Shown: positions 33,996 through 45,151 of the stretch, piece after piece
Layout: each line of letters begins with the position of its first letter
Position numbering within the stretch: position 1 is the stretch's first letter
Assembly: GCA_963921425.1 (NCBI GenBank)
Contig: OY992834.1
Coordinates: 22,829,923-22,893,922, forward strand
Length of the DNA: 64,000 nucleotides
Source: Dryas octopetala
Taxonomy: Eukaryota > Streptophyta > Magnoliopsida > Rosales > Rosaceae
Reading direction: 5' to 3'
Notes under the pieces: generated by a model
What the model saw: only the letters and a program-made list of their open reading frames with translations
Told to the model about the DNA's origin: nothing
Databases searched by the model: none
Made by a program: the position numbers and the translations under genes

Positions 33996-36900
33996 TTACT
34001 GGTAATAAGTCTTCAAGTGTTCAGCGTTCCAGCTATGCTTGAGAGGCTTACCAGCTAGAGTGGCCAAGTTGTAAGTGCCAGGCTTGACTATGCCTGTGAT
34101 TTTGTATGGTCCGGTCCAGTTCGGATCGAATGAGCTCTCCTTGACAGCGAGGGGATTCTTTTTCATGACGAGGCTGCCCAATCCGAAGCTCCTGGGTCTG
34201 ACCCTCTGGTTGTAGTATTTGGCTACCCTCTTTTGGTAAGCGGCTCGGCAGAGATTGGCGTTGGTTCGCCTCTCCTCGATTATGTCCAGGCCGAGCCGAA
34301 GACCGGTGTCATTGGTCTCGGGTTTGTACGTGCCGGTCCGGAATGAAGGAGTCCCCATTTCGACCGGGACGACGGCGTCAGTTCCGAATGCCAATGCATA
34401 GGGTGTTTCCTTCGTCGAGTTGCGATAGGAAGTTCGGTAAGACCAAAGCACCTCTGGCAAGAGTTCAGGCCAATTCCCCTTAGCATTATCCAGTTTAGTC
34501 TTGAGGGTCTTCTTGATGATCTTGTTGATGGCCTCGACCTGTCCGTTCGACTGCGGATGGTAAGGCGCGGTGAAGCGCAAGTTGATGTTCAGACGTGAAC
34601 AAAAGCTCCTGAACTTCTTGCAGTCGAACTGTTTGCCATTGTCCGCAATGATGGTGTGCGGCATGCCGAACCGGCAAATGATGTTCTTCCAGACGAAGGT
34701 TTCCATCCGTTCGGCTGTGGTTGTGGCCAGGGGTTCGGCCTCGGCCCACTTGGTGAAGTAGTCGATTGCTACCACAGCCATGGTGACTTGCCCTTTCGCC
34801 TTCGGCATTGGGCCGATCAGATCGAGTCCCCACTGCGCGAACGGCCAGGGACTGGATATGGAGGTCAGCAACTGGGGAGGTTGATGGGGGACTGCGGCAA
34901 ATTGCTGGCATTTGATACAAGCGCGAGAGAGATGATCCGCGTCTTTGTTCAGCGTCGGCCAGAAGTAGCCCTGCCGGATCGTCTTGTAGGCGAGGGCTCT
35001 TCCTCCAGAGTGGTTTCCGCATATCCCTTCGTGGATTTCTTTCAGTACATCCTGACCTTCCTGGGGAGTGACACACCGCAAGTAAGGCAGGGAGAAACTC
35101 CTCTTGTAGAGCTGACCACCGATCATGCTGAACCGAGCCGACCTTGTTTTGATGAGGCGTGCCTTGTCCCTCTCCGGGGGGAGGATTCCGGAGACCAAGT
35201 AGGTGATGATCGGCGTCATCCAGTTCGGCTCGGCCTCGGTCTGTATGACAGTGACCTCGTTTTCGGCGGTGCTAGGTCTGTCCAGGATTTCAACTGGAAC
35301 GTGTCTAGCGGATCCGGTGTCTGTGGCCGAAGCCAAACGTGCCAAGGCGTCTGCTCTGCAGTTCTCTGCCCTCGGGATTTGGGATATTTTGTACTCATGG
35401 AAGTTCCCAAGTAGCAGACGAGTCTTCTCGAGATAGGCAGTCATGCTAGGTTCTCGAGTCTCATACTCTCCCAATATCTGATTGACGATGAGTTGGGAGT
35501 CGCTGAAGATGTTCAGTTTGGTTGCGCCGAGCTCCTTTGCCAGTCTGAGTCCGGCGATGAGAGCCTCATACTCTGCTTCATTGTTGGATGCTTGAAATCT
35601 GAAGCGAAGGGCATACTCCATCACAACTTGTTCTGGGGAGATCAGAACAAGCCCGGCTCCACTTCCCATGGTGTTGGAAGATCCGTCCACATAGAGGGTC
35701 CAGGTGAGGAGGTCAACCTGGCCGTGATCGCCGTTTGAGTTCGGATCAGACGCCGCTGGCATAGCGTCGGTGCGCGGCGGATCCTCCATCGAGGTGGTCG
35801 ACTCACAGATGAAGTCCGACATGGCTTGACCTTTGATGGCCGTCCTGGGACGGTAGATGATGTCAAACTCGCCGAGCTCAACTGACCACCTGATGAGCCG
35901 ACCCGAAGTCTCGGGTTTTGCCAGGATTTGTCTGAGCGGCTGATCCGTCAAGACAACGATTGAATGAGCCTGGAAGTAGGGTCTCAGTTTCCGAGCCGAG
36001 CTGACCAGGGCGAGAGCCATCTTCTCGAACTTTGGATATCTGGTCTCGGCATCGGCGAGGGCTCGGCTCGTATAGAAGACGGGGTGTTGTACACCGCCGA
36101 CCTCTCTCACTAGAACTGAGCTGAGAGCCGAGTCAGAGACAGAGAGGTAGAGAAAAAGTTCTTCACCTTCTTCTGGTTTGGATAAGATGGGAGGTTCCCC
36201 CATGTGCCTTTTCAGATCTTGAAAAGCCCGCTCGCATTGGGGGGTCCATTCTATGCTCTTCCCTGCTCCCCTTAAGGCTTTGAAGAAAGGGAGGCACCGG
36301 TCAGTGGACTTCGAGATGAACCGGTTCAGGGCGGCGACTCTTCCAGTCAGACTCTGGATTTCCTTGCGTGTCCTTGGAGACTTCATGTTGATCAAGGCCT
36401 GGATCTTCTTCGGGTTGGCCTCAATCCCCCGTTGGCTGACCAGGTAGCCAAGGAACTTTCCTGACCGAACTCCAAAGACACATTTGGCTGGGTTCAGCCG
36501 CATCTGATACTCCTTCAGGACTCCGAACATGTCTGAGAGGTCCCTGACGTGATCGTCCGCCTTGATGCTTTTGACCAGCATGTCATCTACGTAAACCTCT
36601 ACGGATTTGCCGATGGAGGATCTGAACATGTGGTTGACCAGCCTTTGGTAGGTGGCTCCGGCGTTTTTGAGGCCGAAGGGCATGACCTTGTAACAGTACA
36701 TGCCGCGATCCGTTATGAAAGATGTGCCTTCCTGGTCGGACTTGTGCATCAGGATCTGGTTGTATCCAGAGTAGGCGTCCATGAAGCTGAGGAGCTGATG
36801 TCCTGCTGTTGCATCGACGAGCTGATCTATTCTGGGCAAGGGAAAGCTATCCTTGGGACAAGCCCTGTTCAGATCGGTGAAGTCCACACACATCCTCCAC

Positions 36901-39900
36901 TTCCCATTGTTCTTCTTTACCATGACCACGTTGGCAAGCCAGTCGGGGTAGTTGACCTCCCGGATGAACCCGTTGTTTTGCAACTTGGTTACCTCTTCAG
37001 CCATGGCGGCGTATCGGACCGGATCGTATGACCTCCTCTTCTGACGGACCGGTTTGCATCCTGGGTCAGTGTTCAGCCTGTGGGTGATCACGTCAGACGA
37101 TATGCCTGGCATGTCATCGTAAGACCAGGCGAACACTTCCGCGTTGGCACGGAGGAAGTCAATTATGGCGGAGCGCTGCTCGAGGCTGATCTGAGTCCCC
37201 ACTCGGACGAGCCGATCCGGTGTCTCGTCCGAGATTGGCATTTCCTCCCAAGCCTCGGCGGGAAGGGGCCGAGAATCTGAGCTCGGCTCGGAAGTGAAGT
37301 CGAATGTCTCCGCCCTCGGCCATCTGCCCGAATCGGCGATGGAGTCAATTTCCTGCGAGTTCGGCAGCTGACCCTTCTGTTTGATCGAAGCGGCGTAGCA
37401 TGACCGAGCCGAGCACTGATCTCCTTGAATGACGATGCAGTCGTCGCCCACCGGACATTTGATGAGGAGGTTGGCGTAATGGACGATGCAGTCAAGGTCG
37501 ACCAGAGCCGGTCTGCCCAGAATGATGTTGTAGGCTGACGGCCGCTTGACGACAATGAAGTACGTCATGCAGGTCTTCTTAATCGGTCCCTTCCCGAGCG
37601 AAAGGGGAAGGTAGATGTGTCCGAGGGGCTGAACCACTTCTCCCCCGAACCCGACTAAGGCAGGTGTATCGGTCTCCAACTTATCCTCGCAGATGCCCAT
37701 CTGCGCGAACGCAGAGTGGTAGAGGATGTTGACTGAGCTCCCTCCATCGACGAAGGAGCGCGCGATGGTTGTCCCGGCCACCTCAGCCACTATGACGACC
37801 GGATCATAGTGGGGGAAGATGATCTCGTTTGCCTCGTTCGGCTCAAAGGTGACCGGCGCCCAGTTCTTCCGCTGTCTTTTGGAAGTGCTGGGCTGACCTG
37901 CCTGGATCGACAGGGACTCGTGAGCTTGAGCCGCCTGTCTGACATACTCCTTCTGGGATCGGTTCGAGCTCCCTACGAAGGTTGGTCCCCCGCCGATTGA
38001 TCCGATGGCAGCATCCTGGACCTCGATGGTGTTGGTGGGCTTCTTCGGCGCGGCCTTGGGTACCCTAGGTCCACCGGCCAGGAATTGATTGATCTTACCC
38101 GCCCGGGCAAGAGTCTCAATTCCGTCGCGGAGGGCGTAGCAATCACCCGTGACGTGGCCGTGATTGGAGTGGTACTTGCAGAAGACGCCCTCCTTGATTT
38201 TGTCTGGGGGTGGTCCCTTGATCTCCCTTGCAACTGGGAGTTGGTCCTTGACATTGGAGTAGATTGTCTCCAGACCGGCATTGAGGGGAGTGTACTCCGT
38301 GTACTGGACAAACTTGGGTCCCTTACCCAGAAGTTGGCGTGGCTCCTCGGTCCTGGTCTTCTTGGATTGGACCTGGGGTTTGGGAGTTGCGACCTCTCCC
38401 TCCTTCCTCTTGGCCGAGGTCGGCCTGGGGTTCAGGGCCTCCACCTGAGCATCCCACTCCTCAGCCCTCGCCCACTTAGTGGCTTCGGCAGAGAGCTCAT
38501 CGTAAGTGGAGGGAGGATTCCTCATTAGGTGGGAGCGGAGTCCCCCGGCGTGCAGACCTTGCATGAGGGCGTTCTTAGCTGACCTATCGTCGCAATCGTC
38601 ACACTTCGTATACTCGATGTTGAAGCGGATCAGATAGGCCTTGAGGCTCTCCCCTTCCTGCTGCTTAATGAGCGACATATCGTTCAAGTTGTAGAGTCGT
38701 TCGGATACAACCCGATATCTCGCCAGGAAGACCCTCCGGAGGTCGGAGAAGGAGTCGATGGAGTTCGGTTGGAGGGTTCGGAACCAACCCCGAGCCGAGC
38801 CCTTCAAGGTCGAAGGGAAGATTCTGCACTTCGTGGCTTCAGATGCCTGGCGGGCCTCCATGGCGTATCTGAAGCTGTCAAGATGGTCGTAGGGATCCTT
38901 GGTCCCATCGTACTGATCCATCTTGGGGGGTTTGGTGTCGCGGGAGACCTCAGCGTCCAGGATTCTGCTGGTGTACGGGAGGGGGAGTTCCTCTCCGTGG
39001 TCGGCCCTACCGGTGTACCCCCTGGAGACCTCGACGTGGCCGAGCCGATCGTGGACGCTCCGGATTTGGTCCTGGACCAGAGTCCGGACAAGATTTTCCA
39101 CGTCAGGCGGGGTCGGCTCGGCCGCATTTTCCCCCGAGCATTCGGCCTGGTTACCGAGTCTCTCACTCACCGGCTGGCGAGTGATCCTCTCGCTCGCCGG
39201 TCGTCGATCCGACATGATCATAGTCGATCCCAGTCGGTCGCTCACCGATCGTCTCCCTGAGTGAGCTCCTGATGGGGAAGGATCCTGGCTGATGATGGGG
39301 CCGAGCCTATCCCCAATCGGGACCCTGGTTTCAGCCGAACCGGCTGGACTGTTGGCCCCCAACCTTGATTGGGCCGGGAGTCGTCGGTTTGTATTCAGGT
39401 CGGCACGGTCTCCGCTCGAATTCCTGGGGACACGTTTCCCGAAAGCCGCCAGTTTTCGCTGAAGAAGACGGTGGGCGTTCAGGCACTCGGCCTGTTCGGC
39501 CGGGGGCATGTCCTCGAAGCCCGGGAAGACGTGATCCGAGTCCTGCCGATCGGTCTGGTCGTTCGGCTCGGCAGGAGTGCTTTGCCGAGAAGGAGATGGT
39601 GAAAGGACCTCCTGCTCGGTTCGGGTTCGGCGCGATTGGAAACCCGAACCCCCACTATTCTCGAGCCGAGCACGATGGCGTGCAAGTTCGCCGGCCAGCT
39701 CGGCCTGCTTCGCAAGCAGCTCATTATTCTGCTTGAGAAGTGCATTCTCAGCGGCCAGGTGCCGTTGGCTCTCCTTAAGGAGTTTGTGAGCAGCTCGGAT
39801 TTTGGAGGGACCTTTGGACTTGGATGTCCTGGGGGGTTGTGCTCCCCTTGTCTTTTCAGGTGTCTCAGGCTGATGTTGTTCATCATTCTGAGATGCTCCT

Positions 39901-39935
39901 GAGGAAGAGCTGGTGTCCCGAAAGATGGTAGCCAT
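33996..39935 (-). CDS. Tat gag-pol polyprotein (1979 codons)
   Basis: A single long frame. Approximate residue positions are as follows. The gag domain is at 340-480 (QYDGTKDPYDHL, GSARGWFRTLQPNSI) and a CKYHSNHGH zinc-binding-like stretch is near 600. Protease is near 728 (FVDGGSSVNILYH). Reverse transcriptase is at about 960-1180, with YVDDM near 1115. The first RNase H is near 1260-1380 (SVLVREVGG, VFYTSRAL). The second, archaeal-type RNase H is at about 1415-1540 (WTLYVDGSS, ASNNEAEYEALIAGL, RADALARLAS). Integrase has a zinc region near 1635 and a core from about 1705 (GLDLIGPM, IIADNGKQFD). The C-terminal WTGPYKITGIVKPGTY follows. The start ATG lies about 80 bp inside the 5' LTR edge. 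The protein would serve reverse transcription and integration of the element. Confidence 0.95.
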   Translation of the reverse strand: MATIFRDTSSSSGASQNDEQHQPETPEKTRGAQPPRTSKSKGPSKIRAAHKLLKESQRHLAAENALLKQNNELLAKQAELAGELARHRARLENSGGSGFQSRRTRTEQEVLSPSPSRQSTPAEPNDQTDRQDSDHVFPGFEDMPPAEQAECLNAHRLLQRKLAAFGKRVPRNSSGDRADLNTNRRLPAQSRLGANSPAGSAETRVPIGDRLGPIISQDPSPSGAHSGRRSVSDRLGSTMIMSDRRPASERITRQPVSERLGNQAECSGENAAEPTPPDVENLVRTLVQDQIRSVHDRLGHVEVSRGYTGRADHGEELPLPYTSRILDAEVSRDTKPPKMDQYDGTKDPYDHLDSFRYAMEARQASEATKCRIFPSTLKGSARGWFRTLQPNSIDSFSDLRRVFLARYRVVSERLYNLNDMSLIKQQEGESLKAYLIRFNIEYTKCDDCDDRSAKNALMQGLHAGGLRSHLMRNPPSTYDELSAEATKWARAEEWDAQVEALNPRPTSAKRKEGEVATPKPQVQSKKTRTEEPRQLLGKGPKFVQYTEYTPLNAGLETIYSNVKDQLPVAREIKGPPPDKIKEGVFCKYHSNHGHVTGDCYALRDGIETLARAGKINQFLAGGPRVPKAAPKKPTNTIEVQDAAIGSIGGGPTFVGSSNRSQKEYVRQAAQAHESLSIQAGQPSTSKRQRKNWAPVTFEPNEANEIIFPHYDPVVIVAEVAGTTIARSFVDGGSSVNILYHSAFAQMGICEDKLETDTPALVGFGGEVVQPLGHIYLPLSLGKGPIKKTCMTYFIVVKRPSAYNIILGRPALVDLDCIVHYANLLIKCPVGDDCIVIQGDQCSARSCYAASIKQKGQLPNSQEIDSIADSGRWPRAETFDFTSEPSSDSRPLPAEAWEEMPISDETPDRLVRVGTQISLEQRSAIIDFLRANAEVFAWSYDDMPGISSDVITHRLNTDPGCKPVRQKRRSYDPVRYAAMAEEVTKLQNNGFIREVNYPDWLANVVMVKKNNGKWRMCVDFTDLNRACPKDSFPLPRIDQLVDATAGHQLLSFMDAYSGYNQILMHKSDQEGTSFITDRGMYCYKVMPFGLKNAGATYQRLVNHMFRSSIGKSVEVYVDDMLVKSIKADDHVRDLSDMFGVLKEYQMRLNPAKCVFGVRSGKFLGYLVSQRGIEANPKKIQALINMKSPRTRKEIQSLTGRVAALNRFISKSTDRCLPFFKALRGAGKSIEWTPQCERAFQDLKRHMGEPPILSKPEEGEELFLYLSVSDSALSSVLVREVGGVQHPVFYTSRALADAETRYPKFEKMALALVSSARKLRPYFQAHSIVVLTDQPLRQILAKPETSGRLIRWSVELGEFDIIYRPRTAIKGQAMSDFICESTTSMEDPPRTDAMPAASDPNSNGDHGQVDLLTWTLYVDGSSNTMGSGAGLVLISPEQVVMEYALRFRFQASNNEAEYEALIAGLRLAKELGATKLNIFSDSQLIVNQILGEYETREPSMTAYLEKTRLLLGNFHEYKISQIPRAENCRADALARLASATDTGSARHVPVEILDRPSTAENEVTVIQTEAEPNWMTPIITYLVSGILPPERDKARLIKTRSARFSMIGGQLYKRSFSLPYLRCVTPQEGQDVLKEIHEGICGNHSGGRALAYKTIRQGYFWPTLNKDADHLSRACIKCQQFAAVPHQPPQLLTSISSPWPFAQWGLDLIGPMPKAKGQVTMAVVAIDYFTKWAEAEPLATTTAERMETFVWKNIICRFGMPHTIIADNGKQFDCKKFRSFCSRLNINLRFTAPYHPQSNGQVEAINKIIKKTLKTKLDNAKGNWPELLPEVLWSYRTSYRNSTKETPYALAFGTDAVVPVEMGTPSFRTGTYKPETNDTGLRLGLDIIEERRTNANLCRAAYQKRVAKYYNQRVRPRSFGLGSLVMKKNPLAVKESSFDPNWTGPYKITGIVKPGTYNLATLAGKPLKHSWNAEHLKTYYQ

Positions 39936-39997
39936 GATGACTTATGTGAAGGAGGGGCTTAGCACTTGCAGTGATGAACACAACGGCTGAAGTCGGC

Positions 39998-40015
39998 TTC
40001 CCACAGACGGCGCCA
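39998..40015 (-). other. Primer-binding site of the Tat element
   Basis: On the minus strand TGGCGCCGTCTGTGGGAA begins three bases after the 5' LTR. The TGG start pairs with a tRNA CCA end. I did not assign the tRNA. Confidence 0.7.
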
Positions 40016-40018
40016 ATC

Positions 40019-41078
40019 TGTTGATGCAAATTCTCGTAAGGTAGATGCAACAACTTAGATAAGCTGATCTGGCTGATCAGGTGCTTTGCTGGATGATGAA
40101 ATGGATGCTGGTTGAGATCTTCATGCAAGAGAAACAAGGTCAAGGGAGATGGACCGGTGTGGTACCAGCCAAACACGCTCCGATGATGAAGTCAGTGATG
40201 GTATTTGATGGTGGATGAGGAAGAACAAAGGAAGAACTTGGGAGAATGGGAAGAACAAGGCAAATGTTCTGGGTTATTCTCAACAAGTTGGGTATATTCT
40301 TGGGAGAGTGGAAATTTTGTGTAAGTGTTTTGTGTGTAGATGCGTAGTCCTAGTTTTTGCACATATGACTTGATATATATAAGCAAAGGGAACCTTAATG
40401 AGTAAGAAACCTGCATGTGAATGAATGGTTGCTAGAGACCCACGCACCTGGTCAGACCTAGTTGCATGCTCAGCTGCCTGCTTCTTCAGCATTCAATGCT
40501 GCATTGAATGCTCCATTAAATGCAAGGCTGGAAGGTTCAGGCAGACTGCTCCAGTAGTCATGAATGCAAGCCTGATATCCCTTCTGTCAGAAGATTTGTG
40601 TCAGGTGCATTTAAGTGCGGCGGTTCGTCCCAGCGTGATCTTCCCGGGAATGGCGGCGGAGAGCCGAGCCGAGCCGATACAAGCACGTGTCTTTATGCGT
40701 AGACATAAAGTCCATGTATGATCGGATCGGGCACGGGATTCAAGACCGAGCCGATCCAGTAGACTGGGGTCCTTCCGAGCCCTTACTGGTCGACGCCAGA
40801 ACTCGAAAAGAGACCGTGCCCTGTGCCGAGCCGAGCCGAACCGGAATGACCGTGGTGAGATGGACACTCGATCTATTGAAAGATCATCGGTTCGGCTCGG
40901 ACCGAACATGGTGGGCCCGGCGTGGGAATTCGGTCCGAGCTGGCAGAGGAAATGCTGACCAGTGATGATGTGGAGGTCAAAGTTTGACTATAGAAAGTCA
41001 ACTCTGAGATGGGTGTTGACCAGCCACGTGTCGAGCCGTGATTGGCTATTCGGATCGATGTGGATTTTCCCACAAACA
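40019..41078 (-). repeat. Tat element 5' LTR (right copy)
   Basis: 1060 bp. Differs from the left copy at about three positions: near 40123 (A/C), near 40408 (A/T) and near 41003 (T/C). It carries the promoter for gag-pol on the minus strand. Confidence 0.93.
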
Positions 41079-41830
41079 ATACTCATACAGAGTAACCGCA
41101 AGGTCACCAAAATGGCAGTATGACCGTAATCTAGGGGGCTAACTGCCCACTAGGACCTACCGGTAGTTTAAGGGATCGAAACCCAAGGCAAACCCTTACA
41201 GGGCCCCTTTGTTCTTAAGCTAGTGGTCCAAACACTTCATCTTCATTAGTTCACATATAAGGTACACAACTATGAATTCTAATTATGAATTATGAATTCT
41301 AAGTCAAATTAAGTTAAATTAGAATTCTAATTTGAATTCTAATTATGTGAAGTAAGGTACACAATACCCAAGCAAACATTTAAGTGAAATCTCTAGAATG
41401 TCCAAATTACGGCCCAATTTGGGATTTTATCACTTTCAGCTACTTCAACTCATCTAAACTCAATAACCAACTAAAAATAAACTTCAATTTCATATTATTT
41501 AAAGAATTTGACGGCTAGGTAATCGGAACCACCGCCGTCGCTGTCCAAGGTGGTCGTGTCTGGACCAAAAGTCACCAATTCGTCAAATTTCTTTAAATTT
41601 CTAAATCTAATAATCAATTAAAGGTTCCTAGGAGTCGATTCCCAATATGTTCAAGAACACCTCTCAAAACAAAAATTTTAAGGGAACCTAAATGGGTACA
41701 AGCCCTAGATATTCAACTTTCGAATTTTTCAAAGTTGACCAACCATACCTTAGGGGAAAGAGAGCCCATAGCTAGAGGATCAATTTTTGAAACTGGATCG
41801 ACGGCCAATTTTTGAGGATGAGACCACCGG
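41079..41830 (-). mobile_element. LTR fragment F, reverse orientation, disrupted by the Tat insertion
   Basis: Read on the minus strand, 41790-41740 (GATCCTCTAG.TATGGG...TTTCCCCTAAGGTAT) matches the block at 3619-3655 of solo LTR A. 41540-41520 has the CCGCCG...GGTGG block. 41190-41150 (TTGGGTTTCGATCCCTTAAAC) resembles 27710-27735 of LTR D. It is thus a piece of the same LTR superfamily, cut on the left by the Tat element and on the right by the caulimovirid fossil. Neither terminus is visible. Confidence 0.55.
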
Positions 41831-41989
41831 TCCATTGGTTTTGACTATGTGTAGAAACAAATGCAAATGTTTCCAATGTTCTTCTATATTTAAACAATGG
41901 AAAACAATGATGCAAGCAATATATTAAATCATAAATATTGTTTTTTGATTTTGTTGAACAATATTACCATGAGAATAACGAATTAAAAA

Positions 41990-44900
41990 CCTTAACAAAA
42001 GAAAATTGGACAAAATGACAATAGTATCACATCTTCTAGTCATCCTCTCTTAGAAACAATAATTCTCACTCATAAAGACACACAAGTAATAGCCTCACCT
42101 TTTAAGCTTCCAGGAACAGACCCAGAAACAAAAAAGATTATTGAGCAAAATAATTATACAAATCAATGCTTAGATACTATAGGAAAACAACTAGATCACA
42201 TTGAAAATAAAATTGATAAAATCTCCAGCCCAGAACAAATTAAAAAAGAAAAACCTTTAGTAAAATTCCCTGAAATCAAACCTAGCTCCAGTACTAGCCA
42301 AAAACAGTCAACACTTCACAAAATAGAACAAATGCTCTTTGGATTAACTAATGTCAAAAATGAATCCAAATCCAAGAATAGAAACTGAAATAGAGTCAGA
42401 TAACACCTCATATTCGAGCCCTGAAATTACTCATGCCTTTTATAATTATTTTGGATTAAAAAGAGTTACAAATAAGTTTAACCCAACTAGTCTAACAAAA
42501 AATTGGTACCCTAGGCCAACTCCCCCAAATTTACAATTTGAGGAAAGAAATTTCCAAAGTCAATTCTCTATTTCTACAAATAAACTCTATGAATGGAATA
42601 TAGATGGCCTATCTGAACAAGAAATCCTAAATAAACTCCAACACATGTCTTTGGTTGCTAATAGCTATACTACAAGCCATAATCTTAGTCAAACATAGAT
42701 TGTTGACCTCTTGGTAACTGGTTTTACAGGAATGTTACATTCCTGGTAGGAAAAACATCTTACAGAAGACTCTATACTAAAAATCAAACACTCAGTAAAA
42801 CATGATGAGGATGGCATCCCAATATTCAATGAGGAAATTGGTATGGGTATTCCTGATGCAGTAAACACATTATTTTTTACAATCATTGAACATTTTATTG
42901 GCACACCTAGTAATGTTACATCTCGAATCCATGATCAACTTAGTAACCTTCGATGTGCTACCTTAAGTGATTTTAGGTGGTACAAAGATATTTTTATTTC
43001 TAGAGTTATGTAAAGAGAATATAGTAACCAACCATTTTGGAAAGAAAAATTTATTAATGGATTGCCAAATTTATTCACCCATAAAATAAGACAAATCTTA
43101 AGTAATGAAAATAATATAATAAACTATGATAACCTTACTTGTGAAAATATCATAACCACTATCCAAAAATAAGGTCTAAAAATGTGTATTGATATGAAAA
43201 TAAGTAAACAATCTAGTAAAGACAGACGAACTGCCAAATATGAAATGGGTAATTTCTGTGAACAATATGGGTTGCCCTCTCTAGTGCCATCACAGAAATA
43301 TAAGCGAAAAGAAAGATATCCTAGTAAAACATATTATAAAAACACTAGGAGAAATTTTACAATGAATGATTTCTACAAAAAAAAAAAAAAAAAAGCAAAT
43401 CAAAATATCCACATCAGTCACAAAAAAAGAAATTATATGAAAATAAAAAATTAATCGACAAAAGTAAAATTAAATGTTTTAAGTGCAACAAAAAATGACA
43501 TTTTGCAAATGAATGTAGAGTCAAAAAAGCTATCAACCAACTAACTATATCTAATAAAGAAAAAGATAACCGAATCAAAATTCTTGAATTAAGAAACACT
43601 GACTCCAGTGAAACAGAACATTCTAGTAATACCCTATTTACACACACCGAAATTGAAAATACTCAATCTGATTCTTCCGACATTAATTTCGATTGCACCG
43701 ATACTTGCTGTAAAACAATAAATGTTCTTACTAAATAAGAAGAACAAGAAGAACTTTTAATAGATTTAATAAGCAAAATTAAAAATCAGGAATTAAAATC
43801 CCAAATATTTAAAACAATTTAGAAAATTTATAACCCAAATTGATGAAAATAAACCCAAACTTTCACAACCAAAAATTTGCCTTAGTACTACTTTAGAAAA
43901 ATTTAATAAAACTAAAAAAGAAATTACACTCCAAGATTTACAACTTGAAGTAAACAACATTAAAAGAGAAATCCAATTATTAAAAACTCAAAATATGGAT
44001 TTAAAAACAGAAAACCTAGCAATCCGACAAGATATTAATATCCTCAAAATAGACAAGACTTTAAAACAGTTTAATGGAACAACAGAACATGAATGTCATA
44101 ATAGTTTTCATCATATATGGTTCTGACAACTCATAACATGATGATGAAAGTAAAAGTCATCAAAATATTATAAGCATCATAAACCAAATAAAACTTAAAA
44201 AATGGTATTCTCAAATTAAAATAGTCATTAAAGATTTCGAGTTAATCACCACTGCACTCATTGATTCTGGTGCTGATTTAAATTGCATCCAAGAGGGTAT
44301 GATACCCATAAAATATTTTAGTAAAACAACTGAAACCTTAAGTTCAGCAAATGGTAGTAAAATGGAACTAAATTATGAAATCCCTAAAGCACATGTGTGT
44401 CAAAACAATGTTTGCTTTAAAACATCTTTTGTTTTAATAAAAAATTTAACATATCAAGTTATTTTAGGTCTCTCTTTCATTGTGTTGTTATATCCTTTTA
44501 CAACAGAAAATGATGGAATCACTACCTACCCTATGGGTGAAAAAATAAAATTTAAATTTCTATCACATCCTGAAGTCAAAAAAAATATCAGCTTTTCAAA
44601 AGCATTCTATTTCCAAATCCTTCAGTCTAATCAATCAAAAGACTAAACACATAAACTATCTAAAAGAGGAAATCAAATTTAGACGAATTGAAGATCAATT
44701 AAATAAACCAATTCTTCAACAAAAGATTAATGAGTTTGAAAACGAAATCCAAAAAGAAGTTTGTTCTGATCTTCCTACTGCCTTCTGGCAAAGAAAGAAA
44801 CATATAGTAAAACTTCCTTATATTAAAGAACTTAATGAGAAAAATATCCCAATAAAAGCTCGACCTATTCAAATGAGTCAAGAAATCATGGAATTCTGTA

Positions 44901-45127
44901 AAAATGAAATTACTGAATTACTAAACAGAGGAATAATCAAGAAGAGTAAATCTCCTTGGTCTTGTCCTGCTTTTTATGTTCAAAAAAACGCTGAATTAGA
45001 AAGAGGCACACCAACATTAGTCATAAATTATAAATCTCTTAATAATTAATGTCTTAGAATGGATAAGATATCCAATTCCAAATAAAAGGGATCTAATCAA
45101 CAGACTAAGTCAATCAGTAATTTTTTC
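41990..45127 (+). mobile_element. Endogenous caulimovirid (pararetrovirus) fossil, broken
   Basis: Parts in order on the plus strand: a coiled-coil/Lys-rich N-terminal stretch (42080-42350), a capsid-like region (42400-43170, with DGLSEQEILNKLQHM, PDAVNTLFFTIIEHFIGTPS, LSDFRWYKDIFISRVM, QPFWKEKFINGLP), a basic stretch and a CCHC-knuckle-like site near 43475, a retropepsin-like region (44250-44560, LIDSGADLNCI) and the start of reverse transcriptase (44700-45050, LNRGIIKKSKSPWSCPAFYV). This order fits Caulimoviridae, perhaps Florendovirus-like. It has roughly ten or more breaks and is clearly dead. It ends at a TA microsatellite, a common landing site of such viruses. Boundaries are approximate and movement protein is not seen. 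Confidence 0.72.
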
Positions 45128-45128
45128 A

Positions 45129-45151
45129 TATATATATATATATATATATAG
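45129..45151. repeat. TA microsatellite
   Basis: An uninterrupted AT/TA run separating the caulimovirid fossil from a foldback MITE. Confidence 0.9.

Larger units (their letters stand above)
28886..41078 (-). mobile_element. Tat-lineage Ty3/gypsy retrotransposon, 12.2 kb, looks whole and young, TSD ATACT
   Basis: Two LTRs of equal length (1060 bp) are bounded by TG...CA, and ATACT lies on both sides (28881-28885 and 41079-41083). Reading on the minus strand the order is: LTR, primer-binding-site-like TGGCGCCGTCTGTGGGAA, gag-protease-RT-RNase H-second RNase H-integrase in one long frame, a tandem-repeat region, an antisense ORF, a purine tract and the second LTR. A second RNase H domain and an antisense ORF in the 3' region are hallmarks of the Tat lineage (Tat/Retand/Ogre). 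I saw about three LTR mismatches. That suggests insertion on the order of 0.1-0.2 million years ago at common plant rates. No obvious break is seen. Confidence 0.95.
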
